This document shows, piece by piece, positions 36,278-43,850 of a stretch of 64,000 nucleotides of DNA. Numbering within the stretch: position 1 is the first letter of the stretch; each line of letters begins with the position of its first letter. This DNA comes from Pseudomonas cichorii. Its GTDB lineage: Bacteria; Pseudomonadota; Gammaproteobacteria; Pseudomonadales; Pseudomonadaceae. The notes under the pieces are model-generated. The model did not search any database. It was not told where the DNA came from and saw nothing but the letters and a program-made list of their open reading frames with translations. The stretch is taken from assembly GCF_015471405.1 (NCBI RefSeq), contig NZ_BLVZ01000001.1:496001-560000 (forward strand). Reading direction: 5' to 3'. Position numbers and translations under genes: made by a program.

Positions 36278-37905
36278 TCAAACGCCCTCTTCCCATGCGC
36301 CTGTTGTTTGCCGCTGCCACTGCCGCCACTTTGCTGGGTTGCTCCCCTGCCGGTCAGGACAGTCAGGCGGCCAAGACGCTCAAAGTCGCTTTTTTCAGGG
36401 ATAACACCATATTGGTCAGCGTCGATCCCTTCCAGGTCTACTGGCTGGAGCATCGGGTAGTGCTGCGCAATGTCGTCGAGTCATTGACCGATCAGGACCC
36501 ACAGACCGGCAAGATCATTCCCTGGCTGGCAGAGCGCTGGGAGGTAAGTGACAACGCGCTGGAATACACCTTTCACCTGCGCAAGGACGTGACCTTCAGC
36601 AACGGTACGCGCTTCGACGCTCATGCGGTGAAGGCTGCTTATGACTCAAACAAATCTTTCGCCGCCCAGTTGCCGAGCACCTTTGGCGCGACTTATCTGG
36701 CGGGCTACGATCACGCCGAGGTCCTGGACGACTTTACCGTCAAGCTGGTGCTGGCCAAGCCCAATGCCGGCTTCCTGCAAGCCACGTCCACTACCAACCT
36801 CTCAATTCTGGCTCCGGAATCCTACAAGCTCAGCGCCAAGGAGCGCTCGTTGGGCGCGATCATTGGCACCGGGCCTTTTGTGCTGGAGCGCTATACGCCG
36901 GAAAGCGGTCTGCTCCTGACCAAACGCAAAGGCTACGCCTGGCCATCAGCCAATGCCCAGAACAAGGGCGAAGCGCATCTGGATAAGGTCGAAGTCAGTT
37001 ACGTGCCGGAAGAAAGCGTGCGCAACGGTCAGTTCGTACAGGGTCAGGTCGATATTCTCTGGCCGCGCAACCCGTTCTCCGAAGTGGACCTGAACCTGTT
37101 CAAGTCCAAGGGCGCCACCATCCAGAGCCGCTCCCTGCCTGGCCCGGCCTTGAACATCTACCCCAATACCCGTGGCTCGCGCATTCTGGCCGATCGCGAT
37201 GTGCGTCTGGCGCTACAGAAAGGCATCGACCGCAAGACTTACGCCGCCACGGTTTATAGCCCAGAGTTCCCTGTGGTTTCTGGCATCTATGACATCACTA
37301 CGCCTTATTACAAGAACCAGAGCGACAAGCTTGCCTATGATCCCCAGGGTGCCGAGCGACTGCTGGAAGGTGCGGGCTGGCAGAAAAATGCCGATGGCTA
37401 TCGCTACAAGGACGGTAAACGGCTGAAGCTTTCCTACAACCTGTCGCCTTCCGAAAGCGCTGGCGATGTGCTGATCCAGGATCAACTGCGCAAGATCGGT
37501 ATCGAACTCAAGCTCAGCGTCGTGACGACGGCTGAATGGGCAGCGACCAACGCCGCAGGTAACTACGACCTGACCTTCGCCTATATGACCCGCGCAGACC
37601 CGATCGTCCTGCAGAGCATCCTCGATCCGCGCAGTGCCAACAGCTCGACCCTGGCGACCAGCCTTTACGAGCCGCAAACGCTGCCAAGAGCACTGGAGCT
37701 GTTCGATGCCGGGCTGACCGCTACCCGCAGCGAGCAACGGGCGCAAGCCTATGGCGACTTGCAGGACCTGCTGATCGACGAAGGCTCGGCATTCCCTATC
37801 TATGAGCGGGTCTGGCAAGCCGCGACCGCCAAGAAGGTGCGTAATTTCCACTGGACCGCCGAAGGTTTCGCACTGTTCAACGACATCGAGATCGCAACAC
37901 CATGA
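36274..37905 (+). CDS. ABC importer substrate-binding lipoprotein (SBP family 5)
   Basis: The 543-residue protein starts with a basic, hydrophobic signal peptide ending in a lipobox (LLGCSP), so it should be lipid-anchored in the periplasm. The mature part has the layout of Opp/Dpp/Nik-type peptide- or metal-complex-binding proteins, including the early V.SL.D.DP..G...P.LAE.WE and later Y.F.LR..V.F..G..F.A..V pattern. The ligand cannot be told from the sequence; the family covers peptides, nickel chelates, glutathione and others. The ATG was chosen because the signal peptide starts there; an in-frame TTG upstream is unlikely. Its stop overlaps the permease ATG by four bases (ATGA), the first link of a four-gene operon. 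Confidence 0.88.
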   Translation: MIKRPLPMRLLFAAATAATLLGCSPAGQDSQAAKTLKVAFFRDNTILVSVDPFQVYWLEHRVVLRNVVESLTDQDPQTGKIIPWLAERWEVSDNALEYTFHLRKDVTFSNGTRFDAHAVKAAYDSNKSFAAQLPSTFGATYLAGYDHAEVLDDFTVKLVLAKPNAGFLQATSTTNLSILAPESYKLSAKERSLGAIIGTGPFVLERYTPESGLLLTKRKGYAWPSANAQNKGEAHLDKVEVSYVPEESVRNGQFVQGQVDILWPRNPFSEVDLNLFKSKGATIQSRSLPGPALNIYPNTRGSRILADRDVRLALQKGIDRKTYAATVYSPEFPVVSGIYDITTPYYKNQSDKLAYDPQGAERLLEGAGWQKNADGYRYKDGKRLKLSYNLSPSESAGDVLIQDQLRKIGIELKLSVVTTAEWAATNAAGNYDLTFAYMTRADPIVLQSILDPRSANSSTLATSLYEPQTLPRALELFDAGLTATRSEQRAQAYGDLQDLLIDEGSAFPIYERVWQAATAKKVRNFHWTAEGFALFNDIEIATP

Positions 37906-38852
37906 GCCGTTACGTTCTTGGCCGGATTGCCCAGGCGCTGCTGGTACTCTGGGGTGCCTACAGCATCACTTATTTCATTCTGTATCTGCTGCCCGGCGAC
38001 ACACTGTCCATCATGCTCAGCGCCTCAGGGGTCGAGATCGATGCTCTGTCAGAGCAGGACCTCGCTCAGGCCAGGTCCTATTACGGGCTGGATCGCAGCG
38101 CCTTCGAGCAATATGTCGATCTGCTATGGGGCGCGATCCACGGTGACTTCGGCAATTCGCTGACGCTCAACCGCCCCGTTTCAGAAGTGCTGGTCGAGCG
38201 GCTGCCGCAAACCATGGCGCTGGCAGGCCTGGCCATTGTCCTGTCGCTGATCGGCGGGATCGGCCTGGCGTACCTCACCGCGTATGTACGCTGGCAGCCG
38301 TTGAAGGTCGCCCTGTCGCGCTTGCCTTCGCTGGGCTTCTCGGTACCGGTGTTCTGGATGGGATTGTTGCTGATCCAGTTGTTCGCCTTCAGCCTCGGCT
38401 GGTTTCCGGCAACCGGCAATGATGGCTTTTCCAGCCTGATATTGCCTGCGGTCACTCTGGCGATTCCCAGTGCCGCGGTTTACGCCCAGGTTCTGCTGCG
38501 CGGCTTTCAGGGTGTCTGGAAAGAACCCTACATCATCACCGCCTACGCCAAAGGCCTGAGCCGCGCTCAGGTCCAGGCACGTCATGCGTTCAAGAACGCG
38601 GCCTTGCCACTGCTGACGCTGATCGGCCTGCAGGTGGGCAATACCGTTTCCGGCGCAGTACTGGTGGAAACCATCTTCGCCCGCTCTGGAGTCGGTCGTC
38701 TTGCCCAGGAAGCGGTGCTGCGCCAGGACATCCCGGTGGTACTCGCCATCGTCGCCGTCTCGGCTGTCGCTTTTGTATTGGTCAATCTGATCGTTGACCT
38801 GCTCTACCCTGCGCTGGATCCGCGCATCGCCCACACGCCAAAGGTCTCCTGA
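37902..38852 (+). CDS. ABC importer permease, DppB-type
   Basis: The 316-residue inner-membrane protein opens with the conserved first helix and YSITYFILYLLPGD segment of DppB/OppB permeases. It has about six hydrophobic segments. Near 220-245 is the cytoplasmic coupling motif (AYAKGLSRAQVQARHAFKN) that contacts the ATPase. The end has the usual GNTVSGAVLVETIFARSGVG sequence. It overlaps the lipoprotein gene by four bases and lies four bases before the second permease. With that partner it forms the membrane channel of the Opp/Dpp-type importer. Confidence 0.92.
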   Translation: MSRYVLGRIAQALLVLWGAYSITYFILYLLPGDTLSIMLSASGVEIDALSEQDLAQARSYYGLDRSAFEQYVDLLWGAIHGDFGNSLTLNRPVSEVLVERLPQTMALAGLAIVLSLIGGIGLAYLTAYVRWQPLKVALSRLPSLGFSVPVFWMGLLLIQLFAFSLGWFPATGNDGFSSLILPAVTLAIPSAAVYAQVLLRGFQGVWKEPYIITAYAKGLSRAQVQARHAFKNAALPLLTLIGLQVGNTVSGAVLVETIFARSGVGRLAQEAVLRQDIPVVLAIVAVSAVAFVLVNLIVDLLYPALDPRIAHTPKVS

Positions 38853-38856
38853 CACC

Positions 38857-39774
38857 ATGACCATTTTCGATAATCGCCTTGCGCGTCTGGCTCGCGTTGT
38901 CAGCCGCAGTGAAACACCGCCTGCGACCCAGTGGCGGCGGCGCAGCAGCCTGAGCCGGGCTTTCGATGCCGCAAGACCACTGTTGCGTCGACCCGGCTTT
39001 CTGCTGGCGGTGGCTATCGTTGCCTTTGCGTTGCTGGCAGCAATAGCTCCGACCCTGCTCAGCAGCTATGCCCCCTACGCCACCTCGCCGACCGACAAGC
39101 TCACGCCGCCCAATGCCGTACACTGGTTCGGCACCGACGAGCTGGGGCGCGACCTTTATACCCGCGTCGTGCATGGCTCCAGCCTGTCTGTGCAGGCGGC
39201 CTTGCTGGCCGTCGGCATCGCCATGGCCGGTGGCCTTAGCCTTGGGGTGATTTCCGGCTTTGCGGGCGGCCGTATCGATGCCGTGATCATGCGTTTCATC
39301 GATGTATTACTGGCCCTGCCCGGCCTGTTGCTGGCTTTGGCCATTGTCACGGCTATCGGCTTCGGCACCATTCCGGTGGCCATCGCGGTGGGTGTCGGGA
39401 TCATCCCCGGCTTCGCCCGCACCACCCGCGCCGAAGTGCTGCGCGTCAAGACCTTGCCCTACGTCGAGGCGGCACGCCTGGGCGGTGCAAGCTGGACCCG
39501 AACCTTGCTGCGACACATCCTGCCCAACGCCTGGGGCCCGGTTGCCGTGCTGGCCACTCTGGACTTCGGCGCAGCGATTCTGGCCACCGCCGGCCTGAGC
39601 TTTCTCGGCTTTGGCGCAGAACCGCCAGCCGCCGAATGGGGCACGCTGATTGCCAACGGCCGTCACTTCCTGATGACCGCGCCCTGGGTGTCACTGTTGC
39701 CTGGCCTGTTTCTGGTCGCCGTAGTGTTCAGCTTCAACCATATCGCCCGCACCCTGGAAGAGACTCAACGATGA
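38857..39774 (+). CDS. ABC importer permease, DppC-type
   Basis: The 305-residue protein has a 45-residue cytoplasmic N-terminus and then about six transmembrane helices. Family signatures are HWFGTDELGRDLYTRVVHG after the first periplasmic loop and the EAA-type coupling loop VEAARLGGASWTRTLLRHIL near residue 205. The ATG at 38857 directly follows the upstream stop; the longer frame would run back into the first permease gene. Its stop overlaps the ATPase start (ATGA). It is the second half of the heterodimeric channel. Confidence 0.92.
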   Translation: MTIFDNRLARLARVVSRSETPPATQWRRRSSLSRAFDAARPLLRRPGFLLAVAIVAFALLAAIAPTLLSSYAPYATSPTDKLTPPNAVHWFGTDELGRDLYTRVVHGSSLSVQAALLAVGIAMAGGLSLGVISGFAGGRIDAVIMRFIDVLLALPGLLLALAIVTAIGFGTIPVAIAVGVGIIPGFARTTRAEVLRVKTLPYVEAARLGGASWTRTLLRHILPNAWGPVAVLATLDFGAAILATAGLSFLGFGAEPPAAEWGTLIANGRHFLMTAPWVSLLPGLFLVAVVFSFNHIARTLEETQR

Positions 39775-41411
39775 CCGATACGCCTCAACTGATCGATCTC
39801 CAGAACCTGAGCGTGACCTATCGCTTCAACGGGCAGCTCACTCAGGCCGTGCGTAACGTTTCCTTTCAAGTGGCAAGAGGCGAAACCGTGGCGATTGTCG
39901 GCGAGTCCGGCTCCGGCAAGTCCACCATCGCCAACTCGATACTCGGCCTGCTGCCGGATAACGCGACCATCACCCACGGCGAACTGCGGGTCGATGGCAA
40001 CGACCTGAGCCACGCCTCTGAACGTGAAAAGCGGCAGATCCGCGGCAGCATCATCGGCCTGGTTCCCCAGGACCCGATGGTCAGCCTCAACCCGACCTTG
40101 CGCATTGGCCAGCAGATTGCCGAAGCGCTGATCCAGGCCCACGGCCGTCGCTACCCGGCCATCGATGCCGATGTCGTGGAGTTGCTGGAACAGGTCGGGC
40201 TCGACAAACCGGTGCTGCGCGCCCGGCAGTACCCGCACGAACTGTCAGGCGGCATGCGTCAGCGGGTGCTGATTGCCATTGCTCTGGCGGGCAATCCGCG
40301 ATTGATCATCGCCGACGAGCCGACCAGCGCGCTGGATGTCACGGTGCAACGCAAGATTCTCGACCACCTGCAACGTCTGGTGGGCGAGCGTGGCATTTCC
40401 CTGCTGATCATCACCCACGACCTTGGCGTGGCGGCTGATCGCGCAGACCGGGTGCTGGTGATGAAAAGCGGTGAGCTGGTGGAACAAGGCCCGCCACAGC
40501 AGATTCTCATCAAGCCAGAGCACGCTTACACCCGCGCATTGATTGCCGCAGCGCCTGCTTTCGGACAGCGCAAAAGCCCGGCCGCGCCCCGCAATATCTC
40601 GCCCGACGCTACGCCGTTGCTGACCTTGAGCAATATCGGCAAGACCTATCGCCTGCCTTATGTGAAAGGAGAAGACGCCGACTTTCAGGCCCTGCAGGAT
40701 GTCAATTTCAAGGTTTATCCGGGGCAGACACTGGCCATTGTCGGTGAATCCGGCTCAGGTAAAAGCACCGCGCTGCGAATCGCACTGGGCCTGGAAAAGC
40801 CGACCCACGGACGAGTACTGTTCGAGGACCGCGATGTCACGGACCTTGGCTGGAACGAGTTCAGGCCGTTGCGGCGGCGTATCCAGCTGGTTCAGCAGAA
40901 CCCGTTCGGCGCCCTCGACCCACGCTTTACCTTGTTTGAAAGCATTGTTGAACCACTGGTTTCCTTTGGCCTGCTCAAGGGGCGCGAACTGGAACAGGCT
41001 GCACGCCAGCTTATCGAACGGGTTCACCTGCCAACCGCCTATCTGGATCGACTGCCCCGCGAGCTGTCAGGCGGACAACGGCAACGGGTTGCAATTGCCA
41101 GAGCCCTGGCCCTGCAACCGGACCTGCTGCTGCTCGATGAACCTGTCTCGGCACTCGATGTTTCGGTTCAGGCGCAGATCCTTGACCTGCTCGTCGAACT
41201 GCAAAGTGAACTGGGCATCGCTTATGTGCTGGTTTCCCATGACCTTGCGGTGGTTGCCAGCGTCGCCCATCAGGTACTGGTGCTCAAACACGGCAAGACC
41301 GTCGAACAAGGTCTCGCCAGCGACGTCTTCGAGCGGCCCGAGGCGGCTTACACGCAAGAGCTTATTGCCGCGATACCGGGCCGGAGCCTGGAATTGCAGG
41401 CTGCGTCATAG
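39771..41411 (+). CDS. ABC importer ATPase with two nucleotide-binding domains (DppD-DppF type fusion)
   Basis: The 546-residue protein has two complete ATPase halves in tandem. Each has a Walker A (GESGSGKST), a signature motif (LSGGMRQR in the first, LSGGQRQR in the second), a Walker B ([24 protein letters not shown]) and a switch histidine (THD; SHD). Most Opp/Dpp systems use two separate subunits; fused versions such as YejF and GsiA are well known. It powers the two permeases. The linker between halves is about residues 265-285. The gene is the last of the operon and is followed by a stem-loop. Confidence 0.93.
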   Translation: MTDTPQLIDLQNLSVTYRFNGQLTQAVRNVSFQVARGETVAIVGESGSGKSTIANSILGLLPDNATITHGELRVDGNDLSHASEREKRQIRGSIIGLVPQDPMVSLNPTLRIGQQIAEALIQAHGRRYPAIDADVVELLEQVGLDKPVLRARQYPHELSGGMRQRVLIAIALAGNPRLIIADEPTSALDVTVQRKILDHLQRLVGERGISLLIITHDLGVAADRADRVLVMKSGELVEQGPPQQILIKPEHAYTRALIAAAPAFGQRKSPAAPRNISPDATPLLTLSNIGKTYRLPYVKGEDADFQALQDVNFKVYPGQTLAIVGESGSGKSTALRIALGLEKPTHGRVLFEDRDVTDLGWNEFRPLRRRIQLVQQNPFGALDPRFTLFESIVEPLVSFGLLKGRELEQAARQLIERVHLPTAYLDRLPRELSGGQRQRVAIARALALQPDLLLLDEPVSALDVSVQAQILDLLVELQSELGIAYVLVSHDLAVVASVAHQVLVLKHGKTVEQGLASDVFERPEAAYTQELIAAIPGRSLELQAAS

Positions 41412-41415
41412 GACC

Positions 41416-41441
41416 AGCCTCATAAAATAATTTATGGGGCT
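41416..41441. terminator. Stem-loop after ABC importer operon
   Basis: AGCCTCATAAA and TTTATGGGGCT pair (one G-T) around a four-base loop, five bases after the ATPase stop. There is no strong T run, so termination is likely but not certain. Confidence 0.5.
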
Positions 41442-41517
41442 CTGCAAATAACGTTGTTGGCTGCCAACCAGCCAGACCTCTAGGATGCCTTATCGCTCAT
41501 CGCCTCAAGGAAAGACC

Positions 41518-42135
41518 ATGATAAGGCTGCATCATCTGAACCAGTCTCGCTCCATCCGCATTCTCTGGCTGCTGGAGGAGATTGGCGCGCCGTACGACAT
41601 CGAGTTCTACCGTCGTGACGGCAAGACCCATTTTGCACCCGAGTCCTTGAAGGCCATCCATCCTCTGGGCAAATCCCCGGTTATCGAGCTTGATGGCAAG
41701 GTCGTTGCCGAGTCCGGTGCCATCACCGAGATTCTCATCGAACGCTTCGCGCCGCACCTTGCCCCTGAAAAACACACAGGGGATTATCTGGACTACCTGC
41801 AATGGCTGCACTTCTCCGAAAGCTCCGCCATGCTCCCGCCGCTGTTGAAAATCTTTGCCCAGCGCGAAACGGCCACCCTCTCCTTTCTGCCCGGCTATGC
41901 GCAGGTCGAATGCGAAAAGGTCTTTGGCTATCTGAACCAGCAACTGGAAAACAAGACGTTTCTGGTCGGCGAAAAGCTGAGCGGTGCGGACTTCATGATG
42001 TTTTTTGTCGCTGAACTGGTGGAGCGGCTGGAGAAGCCGCAGGCCTACGCCAATATTCAGCGCTATCTGGCCACGCTGAGGAACCTTGATAGCTGGAAAA
42101 GTGCGCAGGCCCGTGAGGCAGAGGCTTACAGGTAA
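41518..42135 (+). CDS. Glutathione S-transferase family protein
   Basis: The 205-residue protein has an N-terminal thioredoxin-fold domain (1-80), with the glutathione-site pattern NQSRSIRILWLLEE and the later SPVI plus E-S-G-A-I triad (VVAESGAI). An all-helical C-terminal domain (88-200) follows. The first domain uses a Ser in N-Q-S-R-S, typical of bacterial beta/other GSTs. It could conjugate glutathione to electrophiles or act in stress; the substrate is unknown. The ATG at 41518 follows AAGGA; an earlier in-frame ATG at 41485 is less well placed. It stands alone between two operons. Confidence 0.9.
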   Translation: MIRLHHLNQSRSIRILWLLEEIGAPYDIEFYRRDGKTHFAPESLKAIHPLGKSPVIELDGKVVAESGAITEILIERFAPHLAPEKHTGDYLDYLQWLHFSESSAMLPPLLKIFAQRETATLSFLPGYAQVECEKVFGYLNQQLENKTFLVGEKLSGADFMMFFVAELVERLEKPQAYANIQRYLATLRNLDSWKSAQAREAEAYR

Positions 42136-42161
42136 GCTCAATTACATCCTGCTCAGAAGAC

Positions 42162-43034
42162 TCACTCGGCGAATGGCAATGAAAGGTAGTGTTGGCCCAA
42201 CTCCGTCAGCGTTCCCTCGTTACTCAGCAGGCTTGAAAAATGAGGGTCATCGTTCATCCGTCCGGTGAACCACGCATAACGGAACACGTCAGCCCGGCTC
42301 TCGCAGATGGCAACCATTTCGGTCATCTGCTGTTTCTGCTTTTCGAGTGAGTCGATCTGGGCACCATCCGGCACGGAATGCCAATTGGCGAATTCGGTTA
42401 CCCAGAATTGCTTTCCGTATCTGGACAGCCTGTCGAGCATTCCTGACAGGCCGTAGTCGTACCAGTGAAAAGCCAGGTAATCGATTTGCGGCTCCCTGTT
42501 CTGGTTCTGCGCCCGATAGGCCGCATAGAAGGCATCCAGCCATACGACCGGGTCACCATAACCGCTCATGGTTCCCCAGTTCATGGCAGGACCGACCAGC
42601 TTGACGCCAGTCTGGGCGGATATCTGCTCCAGTCTTGGCCAGAACCGGGCTGCCGCCTCGGGAGTCATGTTCGCCTGATCCAGAAGATTCGGCTCATTGA
42701 TGACCAGCAGATATCGAATATTGGGGTGAGCAAGCAGATATAGCTTCAACTGGCCGTCATCGACATTCGAATTCCAGACCATGGGGATGAAGTCCACCCC
42801 GTACATCGATGCATAGTCATACGAAGCCAGCCGATCGTGAGGCTTGGGACTCCAGTTGTACCACCAGCTGATTCCGGGAGCCAAAGCACTCAAGTCTGCT
42901 GGAAACGCAATGTCATAGGCGATCCCGCGCTTTGCACTTTTTGTGGCAGCCCAGGCAGATGAGCTCAATACCAGCATCAGCAGCACACAAAAGAATCGTG
43001 CGCAGCGTTGTCTTGCAGTGTTTTTCAAAATCAT
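42162..43034 (-). CDS. Secreted glycoside hydrolase, GH128/Asl1-like catalytic core
   Basis: The 290-residue protein begins with a signal peptide (cut near SSAWA-ATKS). A TIM-barrel follows, of the type annotated as glycosyl hydrolase catalytic core (Asl1, PF11790). The likely acid/base is Glu in LVINEPNLL and the likely nucleophile Glu in FWVTEFANWH, at the fourth and seventh strands as in clan GH-A. Known GH128 members are endo-beta-1,3-glucanases, so it may cut fungal or plant glucan, or process the cell's own exopolysaccharide. The second ATG (43034) is used because GGAAGA lies eight bases before it. It is divergent from the beta-glucosidase operon across an AT-rich gap, which suggests shared control. 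Confidence 0.8.
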   Translation of the reverse strand: MILKNTARQRCARFFCVLLMLVLSSSAWAATKSAKRGIAYDIAFPADLSALAPGISWWYNWSPKPHDRLASYDYASMYGVDFIPMVWNSNVDDGQLKLYLLAHPNIRYLLVINEPNLLDQANMTPEAAARFWPRLEQISAQTGVKLVGPAMNWGTMSGYGDPVVWLDAFYAAYRAQNQNREPQIDYLAFHWYDYGLSGMLDRLSRYGKQFWVTEFANWHSVPDGAQIDSLEKQKQQMTEMVAICESRADVFRYAWFTGRMNDDPHFSSLLSNEGTLTELGQHYLSLPFAE

Positions 43035-43598
43035 GGGCTGATCTTCCATAGATAATTCAACGGAAAGTCTTATTCAGATCATCCAACGACAGAAACTTTT
43101 CCCACCCTGCTTCAGCCGGATCTTAAATACTTATCCAATTCGCACTTCTTGAAAACCCACCTAAAGACACTGACAACTAACCCTGTAGAAAACCCGAACC
43201 AGTCCATTCAAAAACATTTATTTAACACACAAAAACCACCATCTAATTCCAGCTATAACAGCATATCAGACCACTAAACCTAACAGCAATTAGGTTTACA
43301 AATTAGCAAAATAACCACAATAAATGACTAAAAATATGCAAAAAATAATCATAAAACCCAAAAAATAAGCAATAAAAAATCAAAATCAGACGTTTTTAGC
43401 ACGGTTTTTTTTGGGGAAACCCTTAAAAACAAACACCAGTAGCCATGCGCCAGCATTTCCAACTAGCCTCATAAAATATAATTTCTCCCCTGCTGAACTT
43501 TTAATCCTCTTCCCGGACTTAACATGCGGCTTTCAGGCGGAACTTCTGCATTCCGCGACCAGCCGACTCAACACTTATCCTTTATCGAGACTCCATCG
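43035..43598. other. AT-rich divergent intergenic region
   Basis: This 564-bp stretch is much richer in A and T than its surroundings, with runs of A and T near 43310-43400. It separates two secreted glycosidase genes. It contains one perfect palindrome (43276-43297). No credible protein gene was found. Such segments in Pseudomonas are typical binding areas for H-NS-like MvaT proteins. Confidence 0.6.
43276..43297. promoter_or_regulatory. Palindromic operator candidate
   Basis: AAACCTAA-CAGCAA-TTAGGTTT has perfect 8-bp arms with a six-base spacer, in the divergent gap between the GH128-like gene and the GH3 operon. The shape fits a dimeric repressor site; which regulator binds is unknown. 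The TetR gene at 46620-47270 is one candidate. Confidence 0.4.
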
Positions 43599-43850
43599 AT
43601 GACTAGACCCCTGCTGTCTGTTGTTAGCGTATTACTGCTGGGCGCCTCCAGTGTCGGCCCGGTTTGGGCAGAATCCAAAGCGGTCGACACACATCACTCG
43701 GAACAAGCTGTTCGTGAACAGGTGGATAAACAAAGGGAGCAACTTTCGGGTGCCAACAAAATTGCCACGCCGGTTGAAAAAGGATCATCCGCACTTCTGG
43801 AGGCACCGGTAGACACAGAGGATGCGCCCGCTCAGGTGCAAAAACCATGA
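43599..43850 (+). CDS. Small secreted hypothetical protein
   Basis: The 83-residue product has a clear signal peptide (MTRPLLSVVSVLLLGASSVG, cut near PVWA-ESK). A short charged, helical mature part of about 58 residues follows, with no domain I recognise. The ATG overlaps no strong ribosome site. Its stop overlaps the ATG of the GH3 glucosidase in an ATGA, so the two are translationally coupled. It could be a periplasmic partner of the glucosidase or merely a translational leader; nothing in the sequence decides between these. Confidence 0.65.
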   Translation: MTRPLLSVVSVLLLGASSVGPVWAESKAVDTHHSEQAVREQVDKQREQLSGANKIATPVEKGSSALLEAPVDTEDAPAQVQKP

